From contig JABJKS010000121.1 of NCBI GenBank assembly GCA_018660265.1, forward strand, positions 93,527 through 157,526: a stretch of DNA of 64,000 nt. Direction: 5' to 3'. Source of the stretch: Rhodospirillaceae bacterium. GTDB lineage: Bacteria > Pseudomonadota > Alphaproteobacteria > GCA-2731375. The notes under the pieces were generated by a model, which had not been told where the DNA came from, did no database searches, and saw only the letters and a list, made by a program, of their open reading frames with translations. The position numbers and the translations under genes are program-made. This document shows, piece after piece, positions 8,462-16,656 of the stretch (its first letter is position 1; every line of letters begins with the position of its first letter).

Positions 8462-9361
8462 CTAGCGCGCGGGCGGCCAGGGGATTTTCAGGGTTTCGGA
8501 TTGTGCCCTGACAAAATCCGGGATCGCCGTTGCCCGCCTGGCCTTTAGGTCGAACAAAACGCCAAGGACATCGTAGGTCGCCGCCAGCGTTCCGTCGGTA
8601 TCATTGTGGAAAGCATGGCCGAAACGGAAGGTTTTGTCGCCCAGGTCCAGAATGCCCGATCGAAGGGTATAAAGGTTGCCGGCCCGCATGGGGGCATAGA
8701 CGCGGACATCATATTCCAAGGCCGCACCGCCCAGATTACCTGCCTCATTCACCTCGCGCGTGAAGCCCATGCGATGGCGCACATTGAGGACACCGTCGGT
8801 ACCAACGGCATAATATCGTTGCGGTGCCATAACCCCATCGTTATCACAATCCCAGGCGGCGATTGAGCCTCGGCCCGAAACGAATGGATCTGACAATTGC
8901 CCCGCATGCACTGGCACCGGGCCACCAACAGTGGGCGGGCGCGGTTGATCCGTGCGCGTGACCACCTTTGCCGACATCTTTTGCCGAATGTCTTCAGGCC
9001 ACGGGGCCGGCTGTTGTGTTTTGTTGTCGAAACCATCGCACCATAATTCGAAACTGGCTGACATATCGTCCGTCTCGCCATTCATGATTTCCGCCAGAAT
9101 ATGTACCCGGTCGGCCTCAACTGCCAATACGCCGGCCCGAATATCGACAATATCGCCTGCATGCAGTTCGCCTTGATAGCGGCTGAGAAGGTGGTTCGCC
9201 TGCCAGGTCATATTTTGCGCCGGGTCAAGGCCCAGCTGTGACTTCAGATGATTCAGGCCTTCAAACATCTTGGCGGCATAAAACTGCACATTGAAATGCC
9301 CCATGATGTCGCATTCCCAGGCATTCACGCTGCCCCGAAAGATCGGTACAAACTCACTCAC
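8462..9361 (-). CDS. Acyl-CoA thioesterase family protein with two hotdog domains
   Basis: 299 aa with two tandem 4HBT-type hotdog domains. The first (about 5-145) begins 'VNAWECDIMGHFNVQFYAAKM', where the Asp and 'GHFNV' element corresponds to the 4-hydroxybenzoyl-CoA thioesterase active-site region. The second (about 160-290) has 'SIAAWDCDNDGVMAPQRYY', a diverged version of the same element. Proteins of this kind hydrolyse acyl-CoA thioesters in the cytoplasm. A zinc-ribbon gene lies directly upstream on the same strand (19 bp), suggesting a two-gene operon. Substrate unknown. Confidence 0.78.
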   Translation of the reverse strand: MSEFVPIFRGSVNAWECDIMGHFNVQFYAAKMFEGLNHLKSQLGLDPAQNMTWQANHLLSRYQGELHAGDIVDIRAGVLAVEADRVHILAEIMNGETDDMSASFELWCDGFDNKTQQPAPWPEDIRQKMSAKVVTRTDQPRPPTVGGPVPVHAGQLSDPFVSGRGSIAAWDCDNDGVMAPQRYYAVGTDGVLNVRHRMGFTREVNEAGNLGGAALEYDVRVYAPMRAGNLYTLRSGILDLGDKTFRFGHAFHNDTDGTLAATYDVLGVLFDLKARRATAIPDFVRAQSETLKIPWPPAR

Positions 9362-9380
9362 GATACTCGTTCCTGGTTGA

Positions 9381-9623
9381 TTATGTGTCCAAATTCAGGC
9401 CAAGGGCACCCAAGGCATGGGCGGTAACCGCACCGCAATTGCTGCAGGCAACGCTGACAACGGGAACCGACGGGCCATCCATCTCGACGCCCTGCCGAAA
9501 GCTCTGTTGTAATAACAGTTTTGTAAAGCCATCGAGAACCGTAAAGTTTACATGGTCACACCTATGGCAGGGTTTGTGCGCACCTTTTTGTGCCAGGATT
9601 TCGGCGACCCTATTTGTGTCCAT
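9381..9623 (-). CDS. Small zinc-ribbon protein
   Basis: 80 aa. Two CxxC knuckles, C19-C22 ('PCHRC') and C60-C63 ('ACSNCGAV'), separated by about 37 residues, look like a zinc ribbon; the C-terminus 'HALGALGL' is typical of small alphaproteobacterial zinc-ribbon proteins of unknown function. It is the first gene of the minus-strand pair with the thioesterase and is divergent from the TPP enzyme at 9802, leaving a 178-bp intergenic region that probably holds both promoters. Confidence 0.65.
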   Translation of the reverse strand: MDTNRVAEILAQKGAHKPCHRCDHVNFTVLDGFTKLLLQQSFRQGVEMDGPSVPVVSVACSNCGAVTAHALGALGLNLDT

Positions 9624-9801
9624 TGACGCCCCCAGATTGAGAATCGATCACAACGGTTTTCAGGATACCTTTTGTTGGATTGGAACACACCATTTTGCCT
9701 TCCCATATGGGGATTAGATACGGCCTCGTCTCAACGGCCCCCATGGGTTACAGTCTGCCTCTCTTCCATTAACATCCCATACAGCACGAGATTATTTCCA
9801 G

Positions 9802-11487
9802 ATGCCCAACAGCTCGAACATGCGCACAGGCGGCCAGATCCTGGTCGATCAACTAAAAATTCATGGGGTCGACACGGCCTTTTGCGTCCCTGGCGAAAGC
9901 TACCTCGCCGCCCTTGATGCCTTGCACGACGCCCCCGAAATCCGTCTGTTGACCTGCCGCCACGAGGCCAATGCCGCCAATATGGCCGAAGCCCACGGCA
10001 AACTGACTGGCCGCCCCGGTATTTGTTTCGTCACCCGCGGGCCAGGTGCCTGCCATGCTGTGGTGGGGCTGCATACAGCGTTTCAGGATAGCTCTCCCAT
10101 GATCCTGTTCGTCGGCCAGGTGGGCCGTTCCATGATGGAGCGGGAGGCGTTTCAGGAAATGGACTTTCGCCGTTTCTTTGGCCAGGTCAGCAAATGGTCA
10201 GCCGAAATTCAGGATCCCGCCCGGGTTCCCGAACTGGTCAGTCAGGCTTTTCATGTCGCCACCTCCGGGCGTCCGGGGCCCGTGGTGCTGTCCTTGCCCG
10301 AAGACATGTTGGTTGAAATGGCGGGCGTCGGCGATGCCAAGGCCTATCGTGCGGTGCAGGCCCATCCCGGCCCCGACGATATGGCAGAACTGCGCGCCAA
10401 ACTGGCGGCGGCGAAGCGGCCGGTGCTGATGTTGGGCGGCGGCACCTGGACGCCGGGGGCAGTTGCCGACATTACGGCGTTTGCAGAGGCGAACAGCCTG
10501 CCGGTCAGTTGCGCCTTTCGTAATCAGGACCGCTTTGACAATTACCATCCGCAATATATTGGCGAGATCGGCATCGGCTCCAACCCCGCCTTGATCGCCC
10601 GCTTGCAGGAGACGGATTTGTTGATTGCGGTCGGTCCCCGTCTTGGAGAGATGACGACACAAGGTTATTCGCTGTTGGATATTCCAAACCCGAAACAGCC
10701 CCTGGTCCATATTCATCCTGACCCGGAGGAACTGGGTAAAGTCTATCGTGCCGAGTTGCCGATCAATTCCGGCATGGTTGGTTTTGCCGCAGCGGCAAAG
10801 GCCATGACGCCGGTGGATAGCAGTGCCTGGGCCGACAGCGTGGAAGAGGCCCGTCAGGAATATCTCAGCTATATCGAGATTGAAGCCACGGTGGGTGATC
10901 TGGACATGGCGGATGTGCTGCGCGTCCTGCGCGAGCGCTTGCCGAAAGACAGCCTGGTGGCCAACGATGCGGGCAATTTTGCCGGTTGGGCGCATCGTTA
11001 TCTGCCGTTTTCCACCTATCCCAGCCAGGTCGGGCCCACCAACGGTGCCATGGGTTATGGTGTGCCGGCGGCCTTGGCTGCTGCCTTGATTTATCCCAGC
11101 CGGACCACGGTCTGCTTCGTCGGTGACGGTGGTTTCCTGATGGCGGCGAATGAGCTGGCGACAGCCTTGCAATATGATCTGAAGCCGATCTATCTGGTTA
11201 TCAACAACGGCATGTTCGGCACCATTCGCATGCATCAGGAGCGTGAGTATCCAGGCCGGGAAGTCGCAACGGAACTGCGCAATCCCGATTTTGCAGCCTA
11301 TGCCCAATCTTTCGGGGCATTTGGCGAGATTGTGGAGCGCAGCGAGGATTTCGCGGGCGCATTGGATCGCGCCCTGGCCGCCGATAAAGTGGCGGTCCTG
11401 GAACTGCGCACGGACAAGGAAGCGATTAATCCGAGGACAACCCTGACAGCCGTCCGCGAGGCAGCGCTGGCAAGACAGAAGAGTTAG
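9802..11487 (+). CDS. Thiamine pyrophosphate-dependent enzyme, acetolactate synthase-like
   Basis: 561 aa with the three-domain TPP layout: N-terminal Pyr domain with the catalytic Glu in 'TCRHEANAANMAEAHG', a central domain, and a C-terminal PP domain with the GDG...NN motif ('GDGGFLMAANELATA' to 'VINN'). It resembles the IlvB/benzoylformate-decarboxylase superfamily but no small regulatory subunit follows, and an SDR gene does (22 bp). A role in making or cleaving an alpha-keto acid in a catabolic pathway is therefore more likely than branched-chain amino acid synthesis. Substrate not predictable from sequence. Confidence 0.85.
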   Translation: MPNSSNMRTGGQILVDQLKIHGVDTAFCVPGESYLAALDALHDAPEIRLLTCRHEANAANMAEAHGKLTGRPGICFVTRGPGACHAVVGLHTAFQDSSPMILFVGQVGRSMMEREAFQEMDFRRFFGQVSKWSAEIQDPARVPELVSQAFHVATSGRPGPVVLSLPEDMLVEMAGVGDAKAYRAVQAHPGPDDMAELRAKLAAAKRPVLMLGGGTWTPGAVADITAFAEANSLPVSCAFRNQDRFDNYHPQYIGEIGIGSNPALIARLQETDLLIAVGPRLGEMTTQGYSLLDIPNPKQPLVHIHPDPEELGKVYRAELPINSGMVGFAAAAKAMTPVDSSAWADSVEEARQEYLSYIEIEATVGDLDMADVLRVLRERLPKDSLVANDAGNFAGWAHRYLPFSTYPSQVGPTNGAMGYGVPAALAAALIYPSRTTVCFVGDGGFLMAANELATALQYDLKPIYLVINNGMFGTIRMHQEREYPGREVATELRNPDFAAYAQSFGAFGEIVERSEDFAGALDRALAADKVAVLELRTDKEAINPRTTLTAVREAALARQKS

Positions 11488-11509
11488 CGTATGAGGAGGA
11501 GAGGTTGAA

Positions 11510-12343
11510 ATGAGCGTGCAAGGTGTATTGGCAGGTAAAGTCGCCATTGTTACCGGGTCAGGTCGGGGCATCGGCCGTCAAATCGCCCTAAAGCTGGCCA
11601 GTGCCGGCGCATCCGTGGTGGTCAATGACCTCGATGATGGGCCGGCAGCAGAGACCATTGGCCTGATCGAAGCGGCAGGCGGGCGGGCGATCCCATGCAA
11701 TGGCGATGTGGCGGCACCTGATTTTGGTGACCGGGTGGTCAATACTGCCCTGGAAGGGCTGGGCGGCCTGGAAATTATCGTCAACAATGCCGGCTATATC
11801 TGGAATACCACGATCCAACGCAATACGGACGAGCAATGGCAGGCCATGTTGGATGTTCATGCCACGGCACCGTTTCGAATTTTGCGAGCGGCGGCGGAAC
11901 ATTTTCGCACCACCGCCAAGCGCGAGATTGCACAAGGTAATCTGGTGCAGCGCAAGGTGGTCAATATCTCCTCGGTCTCCGGCACCCACGGCTCCGCCAC
12001 CCAAGTGGCATATTCCGCAGGTAAAGCAGCGATTGTGGGCGTAACCCATACCATGTCCAAGGAATGGGGCCGCTATGGCGTCAACGTGAATGCGGTGGCC
12101 TTTGGCTTTATCGAAACCCGCCTGACCCAGGAATTCGAGGGGCAACCGGCAGAAATTGAAGTCCACGGCCGGCAGTTCAAGGTGGGTTTTCCCGCCGATA
12201 TGGCAAAGGTGAAATATGAAGGCATATCCCTGGGCCGACCGGGCCGCCCGGAGGAAGCAGCAGGTGCGGTTTATTTGCTGTGTCTGCCGGAATCTGATTT
12301 TGTAACCGGACAGGTATTGATTTGTGATGGCGGAAAAATTTAG
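11510..12343 (+). CDS. SDR family oxidoreductase
   Basis: 277 aa, classical short-chain dehydrogenase/reductase. NAD(P) motif 'TGSGRGIGRQ' at residues about 15-24, 'NNAG', catalytic Ser in 'NISSVSG' and the YxxxK pair Y168/K172. The C-terminus has the FabG-like ending 'GAVYLLCLPESDFVTGQ'. A preferred substrate could be a 3-oxoacyl or other ketone/alcohol. It is preceded by 'aggagg' close to the ATG. The gene overlaps the next one (DUF938) by 17 bp, so these two, and probably the upstream TPP enzyme, form an operon. Confidence 0.88.
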   Translation: MSVQGVLAGKVAIVTGSGRGIGRQIALKLASAGASVVVNDLDDGPAAETIGLIEAAGGRAIPCNGDVAAPDFGDRVVNTALEGLGGLEIIVNNAGYIWNTTIQRNTDEQWQAMLDVHATAPFRILRAAAEHFRTTAKREIAQGNLVQRKVVNISSVSGTHGSATQVAYSAGKAAIVGVTHTMSKEWGRYGVNVNAVAFGFIETRLTQEFEGQPAEIEVHGRQFKVGFPADMAKVKYEGISLGRPGRPEEAAGAVYLLCLPESDFVTGQVLICDGGKI

Positions 12344-12953
12344 TAACTACCGCCATTCGCCCTCGGCGGAGCGTAATCGCGGCCCGATACTTGAGGTTTT
12401 GCGTACGGTGATGCCGCCGCCCGGCGTGATATTGGATGTGGGGGCGGGCGGTGGTCATCACTGCGCCTGGTACGCGCCAGAGTTCCCAGCCCATACCTGG
12501 GCCCCGTCTGACGCGGATGGGGACGCTTTGGCGGGGATCGATGCCTGGGCAGGACAGGCGGAGGCGGACAATATTCTGCCCGCCAGGCTTTTGGATGCCC
12601 AATTGGACAGCTGGCCCATAGACGATATTGCCGATCAACTGGTTGCCTTTTTCACCGTCAATATGATCCATATCGCGCCGTGGCAAGCGACCGTCGGTAT
12701 GATGGCCGCAGCCGGGCGCTATTTGCCTGCGAATGGCATCGTGTTTCTGTACGGCCCCTTTATGCGGGATGGCCGGCCCTTGACGGACAGCGATGCAGCC
12801 TTTGATCGGTCCATACGAAACCGACATCCAGCTTCAGGCCTGCGGGACCTTGATGCGGTCAGGCAAGAGGCGGAAAAAAATGGCCTGGAATCGTCACAAC
12901 AGGTGGATATGCCGGCGGGTAATTTGTCTTTGATTTTCCGCCCACAAACTTAA
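12327..12953 (+). CDS. DUF938 family SAM-dependent methyltransferase-like protein
   Basis: 208 aa from ATG 12327 (a GTG lies immediately before at 12324). The sequence has the DUF938 pattern: 'SPSAERNRGPILEVL', SAM loop 'ILDVGAGGGHH', 'WAPSDAD', 'FTVNMIHIAPW' and 'FLYGPF'. This family has a class I methyltransferase fold, but its substrate is unknown. It overlaps the SDR gene by 17 bp, consistent with translational coupling. Confidence 0.82.
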   Translation: MAEKFSNYRHSPSAERNRGPILEVLRTVMPPPGVILDVGAGGGHHCAWYAPEFPAHTWAPSDADGDALAGIDAWAGQAEADNILPARLLDAQLDSWPIDDIADQLVAFFTVNMIHIAPWQATVGMMAAAGRYLPANGIVFLYGPFMRDGRPLTDSDAAFDRSIRNRHPASGLRDLDAVRQEAEKNGLESSQQVDMPAGNLSLIFRPQT

Positions 12954-13162
12954 AGTGCCGGGCTAAGATTTCTGAGGCACCAACTTCCAGACCTTGCCCG
13001 TTTTGCCAACGGTCGAGAATGCCGGTTTGATGCCCCGAATAGACGTCGTCGTTGCCGTCTCTGAATTCTATTCGGGAAGATCAAGCCCGGTCTGCCTATG
13101 GCGCGCGGGCGCTGCTCGGGATAAGGTTCGGCCACGGGCCGTACAATCAGTAGGACGCTAAT
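12954..13162. other. 209-bp intergenic region without a gene
   Basis: Contains a small stem GTGCC/GGCAC (12955-12959 with 12976-12980) right after the DUF938 stop, possibly an RNA 3' end, and G+C-rich sequence further on. It presumably holds the promoter of the PLP-NifU fusion gene. No riboswitch was recognised. Confidence 0.4.
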
Positions 13163-14869
13163 ATGAGTGGCGATGAGAGCAACCGGGACAGCAACTGGAA
13201 CTATGGCAATCTGTCGCCTGAAACCTTAAGCGCGCAAGCACTGGGACGGGTTGATCCAGTGACCAAGGCGCTGGTCCCGTCCCTGCATCCATCGACCACG
13301 TTTGAGCGTGATGTGGATGGCGGCTATAGCTCTGGTCGTGGTTATGCCCGCCCTCATAACCCTACCTATGACGAGGCTGAAGATCTGTTGCAGGCGCTGG
13401 AAGGCGGCAGCGATTGTCTGTTGTTCGCCTCTGGCATGGCGGCAGCTAACGCAGTCTTTCAGTCCCTGTTGCCCGGCGATCATGTGGTCGCGCCGAAGGT
13501 TATGTACTGGGCCCTGCGCAAATGGCTGGTGGATTTCGCCGTTTCCTGGGGGTTGGAGGTCGAATTTGTCAATACTTCGGACCTGGAGGCTGTGCGCGCA
13601 GCCATGCGGCCCGGCAGGACCCAACTGGTCTGGGTCGAAACACCGGCCAATCCGATGTGGAACATTACCGATATTCGGGCCATCGCCGATATTGCCCATG
13701 CGGCCGGTGCCCGCCTGGCGGTAGACAGCACCATCGCCTCGCCGGTGTTGAGCCGGCCTATTGAATATGGTGCGGATATTGTGATGCATTCGGCCACGAA
13801 ATACCTCAACGGCCATGGCGACGCCCTAGCGGGCGCCCTGGTCAGCGCCCGTGATGATGGATTTTGGCAGCGCATCCGGGCCTGGCGTCGGGACGGCGGG
13901 GCCATTTTGGGTACGTTGGAGGCATGGCTGCTGCAACGGGGTATGCGCACCTTATTCGTGCGTGTGGCGCGCTGTTCGGAAAGCGCCATGGCCATTGCCA
14001 AACATTTTTCCAGCCATCCACGTATTTCCCATGTTCTTTACCCTGGCCTGCCGGATCATCCGGGCCATGACGTCGCAGCCCGGCAGATGGCGGGTGGTTT
14101 CGGCGGTATGATGTCGTTGCGCATCAGGGGGGGTGAGACGGCTGCCATGGCCACAGCAGCCCAGATGAGGGTCTTCAAACGGGCGACGTCCCTGGGCGGA
14201 GTAGAAAGTTTGATCGAACATCGGGCCAGTATCGAAGGCCCGGCAACGCCTGTGCCGTCAGACTTGTTGCGCCTGTCCATCGGCCTGGAAAATGTTGCTG
14301 ATCTAATTACCGATATAGAACAAGCCCTGGCCGCCATTCCGGGGCCAATCCCAGACGATGAAGCCAAGGTCGCCGACGATGTGGAGCGAACACCCATAGA
14401 GGCCGTGCTGGAGAAACATATTTCGGCCATGGTCCGGGAAAGAGGCGGCGATCTGGCGGTTGGTGATTTCACCGACGGCGTCTTGCAGCTGAATATGCTC
14501 GGCTCCCCGGGTGCGACTGTGCCCCTGCAAACGACGATCCAAAACACCATCCGCCATTATTTGCCGGAAGTGCGCGAGGTTCGTATCATGGCGAGAGAAA
14601 CTGTAGCTGACCCCCAGGCGCTTTTTGACCAGGTGATCAATCCCACCATCGCGACACACGGCGGCAAAATTGTCCTAAATCGTGTCGAGGGTGACAGCCT
14701 GTTCCTGTCATTTGAGGGCGGTTGCCAGGGCTGCGCCATGGCGGAGCTGACCCTGCGTCAGGGAATTGAACCAATCCTGGCGCAGCAGATCCCGGCTATT
14801 AAAACCGTGATTGACGAGACCGAGCATGCGTTGGGAACAGCGCCGTTTTTCAAGACGAAAAAATCCTAA
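13163..14869 (+). CDS. Cys/Met-metabolism PLP enzyme fused to two NifU-like domains
   Basis: 568 aa. Residues about 13-390 are a full cystathionine gamma-synthase/lyase-family PLP enzyme: 'RGYARPHNPTYDEAEDLL', 'FASGMAAANA', 'VDSTIASPVLSRP' and PLP lysine K213 in 'SATKYLNGHGD'. Then follow two domains of the NifU C-terminal type: about 413-480 ('VLEKHISAMVRERGGDL', lacking CxxC) and about 490-560, with 'INPTIATHGGKIVLNRVEGD' and the cluster motif C521-x2-C524 in 'GGCQGCAMAELTL'. NfuA-type domains carry [4Fe-4S] clusters to apoproteins. A plausible reading is a sulfur-releasing PLP enzyme coupled to its Fe-S carrier, serving the Rieske oxygenase encoded 43 bp downstream; this is inference. Confidence 0.85.
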   Translation: MSGDESNRDSNWNYGNLSPETLSAQALGRVDPVTKALVPSLHPSTTFERDVDGGYSSGRGYARPHNPTYDEAEDLLQALEGGSDCLLFASGMAAANAVFQSLLPGDHVVAPKVMYWALRKWLVDFAVSWGLEVEFVNTSDLEAVRAAMRPGRTQLVWVETPANPMWNITDIRAIADIAHAAGARLAVDSTIASPVLSRPIEYGADIVMHSATKYLNGHGDALAGALVSARDDGFWQRIRAWRRDGGAILGTLEAWLLQRGMRTLFVRVARCSESAMAIAKHFSSHPRISHVLYPGLPDHPGHDVAARQMAGGFGGMMSLRIRGGETAAMATAAQMRVFKRATSLGGVESLIEHRASIEGPATPVPSDLLRLSIGLENVADLITDIEQALAAIPGPIPDDEAKVADDVERTPIEAVLEKHISAMVRERGGDLAVGDFTDGVLQLNMLGSPGATVPLQTTIQNTIRHYLPEVREVRIMARETVADPQALFDQVINPTIATHGGKIVLNRVEGDSLFLSFEGGCQGCAMAELTLRQGIEPILAQQIPAIKTVIDETEHALGTAPFFKTKKS

Positions 14870-14912
14870 TGTAACGTATTATAGTTGTATTGGCGTAAAG
14901 GAGACCCGCGAT

Positions 14913-16169
14913 ATGTCGTTGTCGAGCGTAGATGATTTGAAACAACCCATGACCTGGCCGACAGGTGGAGCCACGCGCATTCCCTATCGGCTGTATTCCG
15001 ACCCGGAGATTTATGCCCTGGAACAGGAGCGCATTTTTAAGGGGCCGGTTTGGAATTTCCTATGCCTTGAAATCGATATCCCCAATGCGGGCGATTATAA
15101 GACCTCCACGGTAGGCGAAACCCCCATCATCGCGACCCGTGATGAAAATGGCGGCGTGCATGCCATGGTCAATCGCTGTAGCCACAAAGGTGCACTGGTC
15201 TGTCTCAAGGAAAAAGGCAATGCCAAGATGCTGACCTGCATCTACCATTCCTGGTCATTTGACCTGGCGGGTAACCTGAAGGGTGTGGCCTTTCGCAATG
15301 GTTTACAGGGCAAGGGTGGCCTGCCGGACGATTTTGATACCTCGAAACACGGCCTGGAAACCCTACGGGTGGAAACATTCTGTGGTCTGGTTTTCGGTAC
15401 TTTTTCGGATGAGACGCCATCCGTGGAAAGCTATCTGGGCCAGCCCATGTCGAAATTTCTGCGCCGCAATCTGGGCAAGCCGCTAAAGCCGTTAGGGATG
15501 CACAGCCAGATCATCCACAATAATTGGAAGCTGTATGCGGAGAACGTGCGGGATTCCTACCATGCCACCTTGCTGCATACATTCTATACCACCTTCAAGA
15601 TCAACCGCCTGGATATGGACGGCGGCATCGTCCTGGCAGAGGACAAATGGCACCATATTAGCTATGCCAAGCGGGAGACGTTCGACGAGGCGGAGGAGTA
15701 TAAGCGGAGCAACATCCACGCCGCGCAATATGACTCGCAACTGGACGGCCCACAGTTGCTGAATGCCTGGAACGAATTCGACGATGGTATCACGCATTCT
15801 ATTCAGGCGATTTTTCCCAACCTGGCAATCCAGTTCACCTTGAATTCCTTGTGCGTGCGCTTCTTCGTCCCCCGCGGCATCGATAAGACGGAGCTGTTTT
15901 GGTTCTATGTGGGCTATGAGGACGATACGGAGGAACAAACGGCCATGCGGGTGATGCAGGGCAATCTGACCGGGGCGGCAGGTTTGGTCTCGTTGGAAGA
16001 CGGCTGTATCAACGAGTTCGTGCAGCGCGGCACCCACGGTAGCGAGGGGAAGGCTGGCCTGGCGGAAATGGGTGGGCGTGATGTGGAAAGCTCCGATGCC
16101 TCCCGCGCGACGGAAACCGCCATTCGCGGCTTCTGGACCGGCTATCGCAAGATTATGGGTATTGCCTAA
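14913..16169 (+). CDS. Rieske aromatic ring-hydroxylating oxygenase alpha subunit (anthranilate dioxygenase type)
   Basis: 418 aa from ATG 14913, which has 'aaggag' at 14898-14903; the frame is open further upstream inside the preceding gene. The Rieske [2Fe-2S] site is C89-x-H91 ('CSHKG') and C109-x2-H112 ('CIYHSW'). The mononuclear iron site includes H217 and H222 in 'RDSYHATLLHTF'. Similarity in 'NWKLYAENV' and 'EFDDGITHSIQAIFP' is to anthranilate 1,2-dioxygenase large subunits, but other substrates are possible. The beta subunit follows after one base. No reductase or ferredoxin gene is nearby, so the electron supply is unlinked. Confidence 0.88.
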   Translation: MSLSSVDDLKQPMTWPTGGATRIPYRLYSDPEIYALEQERIFKGPVWNFLCLEIDIPNAGDYKTSTVGETPIIATRDENGGVHAMVNRCSHKGALVCLKEKGNAKMLTCIYHSWSFDLAGNLKGVAFRNGLQGKGGLPDDFDTSKHGLETLRVETFCGLVFGTFSDETPSVESYLGQPMSKFLRRNLGKPLKPLGMHSQIIHNNWKLYAENVRDSYHATLLHTFYTTFKINRLDMDGGIVLAEDKWHHISYAKRETFDEAEEYKRSNIHAAQYDSQLDGPQLLNAWNEFDDGITHSIQAIFPNLAIQFTLNSLCVRFFVPRGIDKTELFWFYVGYEDDTEEQTAMRVMQGNLTGAAGLVSLEDGCINEFVQRGTHGSEGKAGLAEMGGRDVESSDASRATETAIRGFWTGYRKIMGIA

Positions 16170-16170
16170 G

Positions 16171-16641
16171 ATGAACACCGCCATTGAAGATTTCATCATC
16201 GCCTATGCCCACGATATTGACGACGTCCGCCTGGACGGCTGGCCGGACTATTTCACCGAGGACGGCACCTACACTATTTTGACGCGGGAGAATTTGGCAG
16301 CGGGCCTACCCATGGGCATCATGTATTGCCAGGGCCGGGGCATGATGTCGGACCGCATCAAGGCTATGAAGGAAGCGAATATTTACGAGGCGCACACTTA
16401 TTGCCACCTGCTGGGCCGCAGCCAGATCGAAGAGAATTCTGACGGCAGCTATCAGGCCCGCACGAACTTCAACATTATTCGCACCATGCAGGATGGCGCT
16501 TCCGAGATGTTCGCGGTGGGTAAATATCTCGACGTGATCGAAATGCGGGACGGCCAGCCTCAACCCCAACCACTATTCAAGGAACGCAAAGTCGTGCTGG
16601 AATCCCGCCGGGTCGATATCCTGTTGGTTTATCCTTTGTAG
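16171..16641 (+). CDS. Ring-hydroxylating oxygenase beta subunit
   Basis: 156 aa from ATG 16171, one base after the alpha-subunit stop. It has the NTF2-like (SnoaL-type) cone fold of small oxygenase subunits: 'YAHDIDDVRLDGWPDYFTED' at the start and 'VLESRRVDILLVYPL' at the end. It should form an alpha3beta3 hexamer with the preceding protein and play a structural role. The frame is open back to 16072, but the coupled ATG is the better start. Confidence 0.88.
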   Translation: MNTAIEDFIIAYAHDIDDVRLDGWPDYFTEDGTYTILTRENLAAGLPMGIMYCQGRGMMSDRIKAMKEANIYEAHTYCHLLGRSQIEENSDGSYQARTNFNIIRTMQDGASEMFAVGKYLDVIEMRDGQPQPQPLFKERKVVLESRRVDILLVYPL

Positions 16642-16656
16642 AAAGCATTTTCCAGT

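Noticed and set aside
12954..13162. SAM-type riboswitch before the Cys/Met PLP fusion gene
   Set aside because: Expected because of the gene family, but no conserved SAM-II or SAM-I core or pseudoknot pattern could be matched.
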